A DNA stretch of 64,000 nucleotides from Trichostrongylus colubriformis (taxonomy: Eukaryota; Nematoda; Chromadorea; Rhabditida; Trichostrongylidae). The notes beneath the pieces are model-generated. The model saw only the letters and a list, made by a program, of their open reading frames with translations, searched no databases and was not told the DNA's origin. How positions within the stretch are numbered: position 1 is the stretch's first letter; every line of letters begins with the position of its first letter. The position numbers and the translations under genes were made by a program. The DNA lies in assembly GCA_963978905.1 (NCBI GenBank), contig OZ022258.1, forward strand, positions 27,222,716 through 27,286,715, written 5' to 3'. This document shows positions 1-10,611 of the stretch, piece after piece.

Positions 1-734
1 AGTCAACTGCGTATCGCGCCCCTAGCATTACCGAGTAGTCGTTTTGAGACCCAACAACCGCAACGCCCATAGCTCGCACACACTGCGTCACACGCCGCTC
101 GTCGTCGTGCGAAATCCTGACGTAAGGGTACACATCCGGCCCTTAAACACTTAAACACTATGCAAATAAAACATAAATCCATGCGTAAAAGAAAAACTTC
201 CCGTGAGCAGAAAAAATCATCTTCTCAATGTTCATAAAGACTCACTTAGTCAACGCAAATTTGTCGATGTTCAGGCCCGGTACGTTCCTGAAGAGAGGTA
301 TGCTAACTGCTTCCAAAGCGTAGGAAATAGAATGCTTAGCTGTTCCGAGAAATCCTAACAAAGGTAAGGGAAATGGTAGCAGCAACGCTTGCTGCTACTT
401 CTTACGAGTGGGTGGTTTTTTGTACGCTTCTGTCAGAAAAGGAACCCTATGTGTGCGTCTCTCAACATCGGAATTCTTTGCTCATGTTTCGCAAACAATT
501 ATGAAGCACGGACCACCTTCAGAGAAGGATGAAAATTTGTAGTTTCTTGACTTGATGAGACAAGTTTGGAGACTCAAGAGATACTCAAGGATGTGCAACA
601 ATGTTTCTCTAAACGTCGACGTAAGCTGAGAAACATCAAAAGAGGTCCGCGTCATCGAAGGGTTGCAGGACTGCCGAAACAAGGAATTTGTAGAAGAACG
701 AGATCAGCGTAGTGCAAGGGCCGGGATGTGTGCC

Positions 735-860
735 TTATGTGTCATTTTCGCTTTGCGGCATCGCACTCGCTGTGTCATTAGCACAAATCACCGCGGTCGG
801 TTGGGATTCCGCTCGGAACCCAAGGGGCTAGTACTCTGGAGGTCCTCCAAAGATTAATTG
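735..860 (+). repeat. Dispersed repeat fragment (38.2 / 55.5 kb family)
   Basis: A GC-rich segment beginning near TTTCGCTTTGCGGCATCGCA matches, with divergence, segments at about 38200-38300 and 55535-55640. All three share the 'cg-rich box, attccgctc, ...ccaaagatt' order. Only the first third of the family is present here, so this copy is truncated. The small open frame through it is best explained as repeat sequence, not a gene. Confidence 0.5.
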
Positions 861-1249
861 TTTATCTCATTATTATCAGAAGACAATGACCTTCGTACCC
901 TAACAAGACAAATAGTAACATAATAAAAAGGAAAAGTAACAAAACATTACATGATAACAATCTTAATCAAGAAATAATAAATTTGGGCGTAAAACTAGGG
1001 AGCGCATCAATGTACGCAATCGCACGCGGAGATGTCTGCTGCGCGCGGCAGCGCGAAAATTCGACTGCACACCTCAAGGGCAGTGGTCGAAATTGTCCAG
1101 TAGTTGGCAGCGAGTCAGTGAGGAGGTCCAGTCTCACTAATGCACGCAAATCGCCATTAACCAACCGACAGCAGAAATACGAATGGAACATGGAAGAAGA
1201 TGCAGAGGAAGGGCTTCGATACAATAATAGAGTAATATTTGCTCAAAAC

Positions 1250-1610
1250 ACAATTACAATACGCGCCGTAAGTCTTCAATAAAGAACGCGGAAAACGCGT
1301 ATCCGCGTTTTTTTTTTGCATTTTTCACGTTAACTGGCTTGTTTTCACTTGATCTTCAGTAAGTACATACCTCAAATCAGCCCATCCAGTTCTACAAGAG
1401 GTGCTTTCAGATTCTTGAAAGGTAACTTTTGCGTTCTCGCATGCATGAGGTGCCAGTGAGCACTCCATCGCGAGCGACACGCGGTATAATTATAACCAGA
1501 AGGCAAAACTGTCGTCAGCTATCTCAGCAACTCAAAGAGCTGCTATACTATTCCGGACTGGAATAAAAATTTAGGTTTCTGTACTTTGATGGTGATATTG
1601 ATCGTTTGTA
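1250..1610 (+). repeat. Solo end of a foldback/Tc1-like family
   Basis: The segment starts CAATACGCGCCGTAAG, passes an AACGCGGAAAACGCG-type inverted stretch and a TCTACAAGAGGTGC box, and ends in half of a small hairpin. The same order of blocks occurs at 18964-19362, and the terminal block resembles the ends of the 1.3 kb foldback at 24100-25405. No matching inverted end is nearby, so it is read as a truncated copy. Confidence 0.5.
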
Positions 1611-2254
1611 TTTTCAACTATCTCACTTCACTAGAGAAAATATTACCTCGTTTGATTGATTGTAGCATAACTGACTCATGTATGAAAATTATGCATCATT
1701 ATTCGCTTAATAAAGTGAGAAATCTCTGAAGGCCTAACAAAAACTGTCCGGATCTTTGTGAGCTGTATTGTTACGAGATCGAGACAGACAGGGTAGAACA
1801 TCGAAACGTCAAGAAATAATGATAAACACTCATGATAATGATATCACATTTGAAGAAGAATGATTTTATCCAATTCTGAGCAGGATAAGCTCTATGAATT
1901 GTTGAGCCTTTATGCATGCGAGAGACTAGCTTAAAAACTTACCTTTTCAGAAATTTGGAAATTTCAAAGTTAAGTACAATCAGCTGATTCAAATAACACG
2001 TAATTTTTCGAATTAGCTGCTCATATATTCGTATCGTATATTCGGTATTCTATTAGCGAAAAACGGATACATACGATCAAACGTGCGAACATGGAGAGCG
2101 TATTTCAGCGCGAACGGCATTCCAATGATAATGCCGCATGTCAAAGAAAATAGGTATGGAAAGTGAACAGTGAGTTTAAGAATTCTTTGCTCCCCATAAA
2201 ACTAATATTTAAACCACATCCAAATTTTGAACGGTTACTCCTACTCTGGACCCT

Positions 2255-2473
2255 ATGAGGATTAATGCGGGAAGGAGGGTTGCAGCTATCACTAACGATA
2301 AAGTATGCCAACTTCGGGGATCAGTATACTTGATAGTATGTCAAGAATGTGGGCAAAAATACGTGAGAGAAACAAAACGGCTTCTTTCCAAACGATTGGA
2401 CGAACATCGCAGGGTCTTGCAAAACCCTTTATCATTGAAAATACGGTGGAAAGGAAAATACTTGAGGCACTAA
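2255..2473 (+). pseudogene. GIY-YIG endonuclease-like remnant
   Basis: About 72 codons open, with a core reading SVYLIVCQECGQKYVRETKR followed by a LSKRLDEHRR segment. This fits the N-terminal half of a GIY-YIG nuclease fold in the Cys-containing form found at the C-terminus of Penelope-like retroelements and in relatives of them. The usual 'YIGET' glycine is arginine here, and no reverse transcriptase is visible upstream, so it is probably a dead retroelement tail. Assignment to Penelope rather than another GIY-YIG protein is inference; the motif pattern itself is clear. Confidence 0.55.
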
Positions 2474-4728
2474 AGTAAGAAGGCTATCCCCAGAAATAAA
2501 TGGCAGAGATGAGCTGCGTGACTCTCTCGAACCAATCACATGATTACAGTGTTATGCCCTGTGGATGAATGTGATACCAAACGTCATCACAGTCATAGCA
2601 ATTCTGTAATATTTAACGGTTAGATTGAGGTGGATCATCCAATTCGCTCCACTACCAGGGATCCTCAGCAAGGCGGTAAGGATAGTGTTCCGGTGGCAGC
2701 AATAACTCGGTATTGTACAAATGAACCAGAGCGGCTCTGAAATGGAGTCTCTAGATAGGTCCCATTTTCGCCCCTGTTGAAACCTCGACATACTTGTCGA
2801 TTGTTTTCCTTTTGTATGCCAACCCGAGGAAAAACAATCTCTTGATAGAACTTAATTTGTACTATTTTAGGCTCAGGAAAGGCGCTAGGCGCCTAAAGTT
2901 TGTCTATGAGGCTGAAAAATTCTCTTGCAACGATTTTTGCAACCTATTTTGTAAAAGCCTTTTGAATCTTTTGGAATGAAATTTTGCTAAATTCAGTTCA
3001 GTATACATTGAGATCAACACGAGACTTCGAGACAAGACAATGCTCACTATGTAATTATATGAAGATCAAGTGGAAACGAAACGACTTATGGTGATAAAAC
3101 GAAGTGTGCATTCTCCGCGTTTATTTTTGAAAACTTGCGCGGTATTGTAGACGATGTATTTTGCATGCAATCTATAGAGAACACCACGGTCATGATGAGG
3201 ACGTATGCACCAGTTAATTCAAACAATTTAGCACTTAATTAGTAGGGTTATCTATAAATCTAAGGAAATCCATTTCAAGGCAGAGTGCAGGGAGATAAGA
3301 ATCTGAAGAGACAGCGGTTTTAGTTTATCATCACTTGCAGGATTTGAGCGTATCTTCCGTCTCTTTCATGTTGATGAGTCAGCTCAGCCACGATCCCTTT
3401 TTAGTGAGTAGTTTCTCTGCGCTTACCATGGGGTGCATACAACAACATGCTTCCTGTGGAGGATGACTCTGAAGGCACACTCTACAACACTATTGCCCTC
3501 CATTACGGAATTGACTAAAAAAGTTTCTTCATATTCAATAAACTACATGTCTGTGCAAGATCTTCACATCTCCTTCCCTCTAATCAATATGGCTCTAGGA
3601 ACAGGAGCGATGACCTAACACGTGGACACTTCTTTGAAAGCAAAAATAAGCCAATCCGTCGCCTGATGCAACCGTTGTTATCCGTGCGATAGTCTTCTCG
3701 AATCGGTCGCTATACTTTATTGACCTTCATGTATTTTCATACAACTGATTTTCATTGGCAAGCACTTGCAATTTTTCCGATAATTACCCTCGTTTGAGGA
3801 CAATAAATCAGTCGTATACCGAGTGCAATTGCAGCAAAATGATGATATATCTAATATTCGATACTCCAAAAAAACCCGCCTCATGATGACCTAAATGTGC
3901 AGCGAATATGCGACTTGTAATTTCCGATCAGACATTCAAGAAAAAGGCTGCAATTACTTAACGACGAAGCATTTGCCGTCTCCAAGATGAGACGGTTTTC
4001 AGTGACAAGGATTATAATGTTCTGGCACCTCGAAGTTGACATGGGGATAAGGTCCACTTATACGAAGTAAAGGATCTGAATCCTTATCGACGCATTGTGA
4101 AGATCGTAATCAGTTGAGTCACACCTGATTCTCAATCCACGCGAACCATTCGAATTCCCCGACTTTTGCCTTCGAAATTATGATTGAGAGTTTTTTCCTT
4201 CCGATCTTATTAGCTTCAGAGCTAATCTCGTCTGGGAGGGATGAGGAGAGGGAGGTAAGACTGGGGGCGTACTTCCTTGTGCTCAGCATCCAGCGCTATT
4301 TTAGATTGGGCTCTTTGACGGAGCCTTAGTTGAAGGAAGAACTCCTACTTCCCCCAACCAAGGCTCCAATACTGATACAGTGAAGGGTAAAAATTTTTAT
4401 TGCACGTAGTATGGTATTATGTGAGAAGTGGCAACGCGCACTGAGTGTTTCCCCTTTACTTTTAGGTCGGTGCATAATTCTTGCGACACATGAGACTTTT
4501 CTGAGGCCAAAATTTATTACTTTGCGGAGACAAATATCATCCTACGATAAAACTGCGACCTTTTCTATGACCCGTCCCCGGCGCGTGGTAGCTCCTAAAT
4601 GCCCTTTGCCGTCGTAGTCGAATCGAATCAGAAGGAGTCAGGTCGGGAGACGCAGGATGGGGCAGAACTTTCTAGGAGAAGCTCCTTGATTCTATCATGT
4701 GGCATCTATGCAACTCATAGTCTTGTAT
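2474..4728. other. Intergenic, no supported gene
   Basis: No coding region could be supported on either strand. AT-rich sequence with many stops; the only structure seen is the short imperfect hairpin at 4320-4367. Confidence 0.55.
4320..4367. repeat. Short imperfect hairpin
   Basis: Two 20-nt arms (starting GGAGCCTTAG and ending CAAGGCTCC) pair at 17 of 20 positions around an 8-nt loop. It may be a stray inverted repeat; nothing nearby shows it is transcribed. Confidence 0.4.
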
Positions 4729-5180
4729 TAAGTTGTCGCATTAAAATTTTCACTTTTTTTTGATCTTGTACTTTGTTTAAAAACTTCCATAACATTTCCG
4801 GCTAGGGATTCATGAGGGTGAGTTCCCGCGCAATCGATATTTAGTGTTATCCGCTCAAGCATTCTAACCTGCTAACAATGACCCTTTCACGCAACCGAGT
4901 CCATTTGCTTCTACTTCATGAATATCGTCTGCAGCACACAGCAGCTGAAGCCCATCGGAACATTTGCAATACGATGGGCGAGTCCAGCCTCTCCTACAAG
5001 ACAGGCTTGAACTGGTTCAATAAGTTCGACGATGGGGACTACGAGCTTGAAGACTCACACACCCCGGACGCAGTGTAACCATCGATCTGGAACGCCTATG
5101 CGAAGCTGTAGAGGAGGACTCCAGAACTTCTACCCGCGATCTGGCGGAGACATTTCAGTGTCATCACTCCACAATAACTA

Positions 5181-6749
5181 CAGTGCTCTGCAAAATGATA
5201 CAGCCACCTATAAATTGTCCAACGACTCTATTTGCAGAGTGATTCAAAAAACCCTCTAAGTAAAAGATGTAGCCAGTGTGGACGCGCATTCGCGCATCAA
5301 CATCAAATTGTAGTTGGAATACACAGAAAAGTTTTCTCTTCGTTTATTTTAAAAATGTCGCATTTCCCATTCTGCAAAATGATACAGCCACTTTGGATTT
5401 TCTCGTCGCTTTTGACCTCAACTTGCTGAAGCTGTATTGTTGCTGTTGGCTCATCATTTTCAGGTAATGACAAAAAGATAACTGCTATCTGACCTAAGGA
5501 AAGATTAATTTACCTCAAAATAAGACCTGCACACGTCCAATTGTCAGATCGCGCGAAAATGGAGACGGCTTTGCGCACTCCTCGATAATTCCAACTAAGA
5601 TTCTGCAGGCTATGAAACCAGAGCAACTATTGAAGGTCCTGCTACGTCTTTAGATATAGACAAGCGCAGCATTTCAGAAGATGAGCCAAGCTTTCCTAGG
5701 TCATGCTCGGGAACAAGATCGTCGCTGGAGCCTAAGATGTCAACAAAGGCTGTTTATAGTAACCTGAAGAAGTGCAAATCCATTTCTAGGAAAGACTTGA
5801 GAAGGACAGTGTTCAGAACCCCAAAATATCGCGAAGGCAGGGTCGGTTTCGCCACGAAATGGATGGGATCAGATCGGATTCAGGTGCTTGACACGTTTAA
5901 AAGTTTGTACACCTTTCCCTTACTGTTTTTTCTTCATGATGTCCTTCCTTAGGACAAAAAATTCAGACACGACTGCCCGGGCGACCACTGGCACCATAGC
6001 AGAGGGACAGACTTCTGTTTTCAAAAAGATCTTCGAAGGAGGAGGTGTCATGGCGTGGGGACCACAAATCTTTGAGATTTTAGTTTCGTTCTCAGAGGGA
6101 TAAGCCATCCGATCACCGGATCTTCATGCTCTGTACCCTTCCCTCGTCGTGCGTGTTGAAATCTACACCAAAACCCTGTTTTTGTGCAAGTTAATGGGCC
6201 ATTTTCTTTTAACCGGAGCACTTCATCATCGTGAAGCCGTCGGACCTTCTGACCTGGACAAGGAACGGACCCGACCTTTATCAGATGGAGAATTCGTTGG
6301 AGTCTTATGCTGAAAAGGAGTTGCGTGGAGAGAAGCCATTTCAAAGGAGTTAGGGAGTTTAAACAGGCCCTAATCGAATCATGGCACTAAGTGAACTAAA
6401 AACATTCTGAAAAAAGACATATGGGCCTAGATAGTCAAAATTTTTGGATATTGAAAATAGAGGAGGTCCAGCTGCTTGCAAAATTGGCATTTGTCTCCTT
6501 TTTGTTGTTTTCTTGTTGTTCGATACTTCAATCTGTTCAGTGGCTGTATCATTTTGCAGATTAGGAAAAGCGACATTTTCAAAACTAATAAAGAGAAAAT
6601 TTTTTTGTTTTCCAACTACAATTTGATGTTGATGCGCGAATGTGCGTCAACACTGGCTACATCTTTTACTTAGAGACTTCTTTTGAATCACTCTGCGAAC
6701 AGAGTTTTTGGACAATTTATAGGTGGCTGTATCATTTTGCAGAGCACTG
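5181..6749 (+). mobile_element. Tc1-like element nested in the mariner, IR/DR ends
   Basis: The ends are CAGTGCTCTGCAAAATGATA and its complement, flanked by TA at 5179-5180 and 6750-6751. Each end carries a second, internal copy of the CTGCAAAATGATACAGCCAC block in the same orientation as the outer copy (about 5188 and 5372 on the left; about 6540 and 6723 on the right), spaced 183-184 bp. This doubled arrangement is the IR/DR layout known from Sleeping Beauty, Tc3 and other Tc1-type transposons, where each block binds transposase. The inverted repeats extend over about 215 bp per side. Inside is a degraded transposase gene. Confidence 0.85.
5690..6340 (+). pseudogene. Tc1-type transposase remnant (DD34E family)
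   Basis: Pieces in three frames align in the right order for a Tc1 transposase: a YREGRVGFATKWM stretch (about 5828) before the catalytic core, a DKKFRHDCPGDH stretch (about 5951) around the first catalytic Asp, GGGVMAWG (about 6045), and GPDLYQMENSLESYAEKELR (about 6266), which corresponds to the 'SPDLNPIENLW' motif with the third acidic residue. Several frameshifts and stops separate them. The expected block around the second Asp could not be read. Clearly dead. Confidence 0.75.
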
Positions 6750-7530
6750 TAGACATCTCCATCAAATGGGAAAGTCGCTCAAATGGGGATCTTAGATACC
6801 ACATCAACTGACTGCAACCCATCAGCGGCAGCGCATCGAGGCCTGCATGACAAACCTGTCCGTACAGAGGAACTAGAGCTGACTTTCCAATTTGTTTACT
6901 GGGGATGAGTCATGGGTGATGTATGTCAACCATAGCCGCAGGCGCCAGTGGCTCGGAGAAGGCGAGAAAGGAGTGCTAACACCACGAACTGAACAAGGAG
7001 CTCGGAAGGTGATGTTGTCTGTCTGGTGGAACATGCGCGGAGTGATTCACTGGGAGCTGCTACCGGACAATACTATTGTCAGCACGGAATATTACTGTGA
7101 GTAGCTGGATAGCCTGAGCGATAAACTCAGATTGCAACAGGATCGTACTTACTTTTTGCATGACAACGCTAGACGCCATGTAGCTACAGTCACTCGCCAA
7201 AAAATCCTGAGTTTGGGCTGGACTACCGAGGTACACCCTACGTACTCGCCCGACCTAGCCCCAACAGACTACCATCTTTTCCGCTCCCTGAAGGCGTTCC
7301 TAGCTGAAAAACAATACGATTCTCGGGAGGACTTCGAATCCGACCTTGCGGAATTTTTCGCTTCTAAGTCTTCCGATTTTTACCGTAATGGCATATTAGA
7401 CCTACCTCGTCGTTGGCAGAGAGTTATTGATTCTAATAGAATGTACTTTGAATAAATCGATCTGACTGATTGCTAATAAATTGAACTAAATTTTTTGTTG
7501 ATAAAGTGAAAATTCCAATGCGACAACCTA

Positions 7531-8358
7531 AATTTTCATGTCGCAAAACAAAACGGGTACCCAGTGGATAAGGCTGACAGAGAATGTCGGCTAACTTGTG
7601 CAGCGTTCGTGAACACCTGCGGTCCTGCAGTATCACTGAGTAGCAGCTTGAAGTACTGCATACCTGAGGAATTCCACCCACAGCAGAGCAACATCTTTTT
7701 TTATGGGACCCTGATTTGATTCACGTAAGGGACCTAGCTTCCATTTCCAGTAATGACCTCTCGAGAGTGTGGTTAGATGAGGACGATACAGCAAAGACTG
7801 ACACGCACTGACATGGTTGACCTTGTCTGACTCACTGAGTTGTTGAGGTATCCACGAAGAGTTTCCCGAAGAAGAAATTGCTATTATAAAGCGTCTGCTG
7901 ATTGTAATGTGGGATATCCCGGTGCAATAGCTATTACTCTCGCAGTCGCAATCGGATTCGCTTCAGACCCTCAAGGATTTCATTATCTTGAGTGATCGGT
8001 GCACGTCCTGTACTTGTTCAATCAAAACTCCTATCGGATACGCGTACTCCGGAATCAGAATGTGGGAGCAACGACACACTGTGGCATTATGGACGACGTC
8101 CTTCCCGAAGGCACCACAGATAGGGAGCCGCCTCCCATGCGGAGTGCTTAGCCCGTTCGCGACTACGCCTACTTTCAGAACATCCCGTGTCTGCAGGCCT
8201 AGTTGTCAGCTGACTGGGTTTTGACAGGCTGACTTGAAGTCAGCCACAGGTGGCTGGCACGGTCGCGAATGGGGCAGGAAGGTACTCGTTATGAATTACG
8301 ACTCGGAGTCTGGCGTTTCAACTAGAGCCATTTTTGCTTAAGCCTTATGTCTTAACTT
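7531..8358. other. Intergenic, no supported gene
   Basis: No coding potential or clear repeat recognised between the mariner and the foldback element. Confidence 0.5.
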
Positions 8359-8548
8359 ACAAGTAAAGGCTCCCGGGTCACCGTGGCCATTCAAGATGTG
8401 TCGTATATCTTCTTATGTAGTTTCAAACGGGGATCTCAAATCTGCCCTCCAAATCTGCTAAACGATTCTGGGATACGGACGCCTGAAAGATAAGGCGCAA
8501 GCGGAGGTGTTGGCCATATATGACTCGAGAAAATGCGCTGTCTAAGCT

Positions 8549-8616
8549 CGTATGGAGCAGCTAGTAGGGTGTCGGGCTAAAATTTGGGGCATTAGGGTTC
8601 GAATCCTTGATGAAAT
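8549..8616 (+). other. tRNA-like sequence in foldback arm
   Basis: A GAGCAGCTAGTAGGGTGTCG stretch resembles an A box/D arm, and 30-40 nt downstream GGTTCGAATCC is an exact match to the Pol III B box (T loop). The inverted counterpart lies at about 10075-10140 on the - strand with a diverged B box (GAGTTCGAATG). No full cloverleaf with a paired acceptor stem can be drawn, so this is a tRNA-derived (SINE-like) segment at best, not a tRNA gene. Confidence 0.4.
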
Positions 8617-9955
8617 TAGTTTCACTTTTGCTTTGTGTGTTTGCTGAACGTTTGCTAAACGCTTTTACGCTTCATTGAAGCATCCCGCGTCCCACATAGA
8701 TGAGTAATATGGGTAATTGGTTCTTTTCTGAATATTTAAACATTCTGCCCATCTTTTTTACCCTATTAATCTGCGATTGTGGGAAATTTGGCGTCATTTC
8801 GTAAAAACGACTATGATATTCGTGCTCAGGGGCTCGAATTACCCCTCTGTGCAAATTTTCAGCCAAATCGAGTTTTTGGCCCAACTTCGGAAAATTAGGG
8901 GTGCCGAAGTAGTAGTCTTTGAATTTTTTCTACAAAAAATCGTGCAACCGGAATAAAGATGACCTAGACATATCTATTACAGGTGCTCATGACAAAAATG
9001 TATGTACGGGCGTCAAATAAGGGCATTTTCTCGGCAAGGGTCAACGGCTTCTCCTTCGTTGAGTGGGTTGCCAGCAAATAGCCCACGAAATTTGCCGAAA
9101 TTTGGTCAAATTCTCGAATTGGTTGAAACCTCGCTGGGGGAATTTTATATCCTAAACACAAAACACACTGGTTTTGCACGAGAGCGACTGGCTCGCGCGC
9201 TATGGGCTCCCGAAGATACTGCGTATACAATAGTATTATTATAATAGGAGTATTATTTGTTCAGAAAAACCTCCATAACTCCACTCGCAGAATGGTTTAG
9301 CAGATTTGGAGAGCAGATTTGAGATCCACGTTCGGAACTACATAGGAAAATATACAATTGATCTTGAATGGTCAAGAATGGCTAAGGCGGAGTTGCGGAG
9401 CTTTACCTGAATAACTGGTACTATCACATGGTACGTTCGGAAGTCTATGGCGCGCGAGCCAGACCTTTTCTCAAGAACCATTTCCGTTTTCAGGGGACCA
9501 AACTACCCCACTGTACAAGCTTTTGGCCAATTCGAGAATTGACTGAATTTCGGAAAAATTCATGAGCTATTGGCTGGCAGTCCATTAAACGAAGGAGAAG
9601 TCGTTGACCCTTGCCGAGAAAATGCCCTTATTTGACGCCCGTTACATACATTTTTGTCATGAGCATCTGTAATAGATATGTCTAGGTCATCTTTATTCCG
9701 CTTGCACGATTTTTTGTAGAAAAAATTCAAAAACTACTACTTACCCCTTCGGCACCCCTAATTTTCCGAAGTTGGGCCAAAAGCTCGACTTGGCTGAAAA
9801 TTCACACAGAGAGGTAATTATAGCCTTTGAGCACGAATATCATAGTCGTTTTACGGAATAACGCCAAATTCCTTACAATCGCAGAATAATAGGGTATATA
9901 AGATGGGCAGAATGTTCAATCATCCAGAAAAAACCAATCTTCCCGTATTACTCAT

Positions 9956-9992
9956 CAGGGGAGGGGGGAGGGGGGGAGAGGGGGGGGTGCGG
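9956..9992 (+). repeat. G-rich run in one foldback arm
   Basis: A stretch with several runs of four to eight G separated by single A or T. It is absent from the matching place in the left arm (about 8690), so it arose or expanded after the arms formed. It could form a G-quadruplex. Confidence 0.7.
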
Positions 9993-10611
9993 GATGCTTT
10001 AATGAGTCGTTAAAGCGTTTTGCAGACGTTTGGCAAAGACTCAAGGCAAAAGCAGAACTAGCAGATGTACCGCATTCGAACTCTCAAGCCCCAAATTGTA
10101 GCACGACACCTTACCAGCTGCTCAGTACGAGCTCTGACAGCGTATTTTCTCGAGTCATAACCAGCACCTCCGCTTACGCAATATCTTTCAGGCGTCCGCA
10201 ACATTCTTCCCGGAATCGTTTAGCAGATTTGAAGGGCAGATTTCAGATCCCCGTTTGAAACTACATAGGAAGATATACATTTAATCGTGGATGGCCACGG
10301 TGACCCCGGAGCCTTTCCTTGTCAGTGTAAAGAAGCAGTTGTCAACCAGGTATGAGTGGTGCCGTCAGATCTTGGTATAATTGGAATGCACTCTTACACT
10401 TGTCATGATAGCAGCCTTATGATGGTATGAATCCAAGTCGCATCTTATAGGGAGTTTGTCAGAACTCTCCAACTGTCCACTGGAATACGCGCATTGGGGC
10501 ACCACGTCCGACATGTTCCTTGCTCGTCCCTCTGTGAACAGACTTAGTCTCGCCTCGAGTTGGCTCGATTCAGGGCGGGACTAGCAAGCAACATGTCGCT
10601 GCGGCAATCTA

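Larger units (their letters stand above)
1..2254. other. Intergenic, no supported gene
   Basis: I see no convincing coding region here; the short open frames lack codon bias, recognisable motifs or good splice contexts. Two repeat fragments lie inside (735-860 and 1250-1610). Bases about 40-105 resemble about 17105-17160 in the same orientation, so the left edge probably also holds a dispersed repeat fragment. Confidence 0.6.
4878..7455 (+). pseudogene. mariner transposase, disrupted (DD34D)
   Basis: The N-terminal part (4878-5078) shows the mariner helix-turn-helix region (LLLHEYRLQHTAAEAHRNI). A one-base frameshift near 5075 moves the frame; it continues as a DLERLCEAVEEDSRTSTRDLA stretch up to the Tc1 insertion at 5180. 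After the insertion the frame resumes as LHQMGKSLKWGS with a stop, then GDESWVMYVN (first catalytic Asp) at about 6902, HDNARRH (second) at about 7160 and APTDYHLF (third) at about 7260, with exactly 34 residues between the second and third Asp. A further in-frame stop lies at 7102-7104. The C-terminus ends at the TAA at 7453-7455. Frameshift, stops and insertion make it non-functional. Confidence 0.85.
4731..7528 (+). mobile_element. mariner element, interrupted by a Tc1-like element
   Basis: Terminal inverted repeats of about 28 bp (left AGTTGTCGCATT..., right end complement GGTTGTCGCATT..., both running into ATTTTCACTTT) are flanked by the dinucleotide TA at 4729-4730 and 7529-7530, the target duplication of Tc1/mariner transposons. 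Removing the nested element (5181-6749 plus one TA) leaves about 1.23 kb, the normal size of a mariner. It carries one broken transposase gene on the + strand. Confidence 0.85.
8359..10322. mobile_element. Large foldback element, about 1.96 kb
   Basis: The two halves are inverted copies along almost their whole length. Outer ends read ACAAGTAAAGGCTCCCGGGT and, on the complement of the right end, ACAAGGAAAGGCTCCGGGGT. Arms run about 8359-9240 and 9415-10322, diverged by substitutions and small indels. The central loop (about 9250-9410) contains a second copy of a subterminal block (TTAGCAGATTTGGAGAGCAGATTTGAGATC), as if an extra end had been captured. I could not find a convincing target duplication. 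No transposase is encoded. Fragments of the same arms recur inside the element at 19579-20356. Confidence 0.75.

Noticed and set aside
8549..8616. Functional tRNA gene
   Set aside because: The B box is exact but no acceptor stem or full cloverleaf forms, and the sequence is part of a repeated foldback arm.
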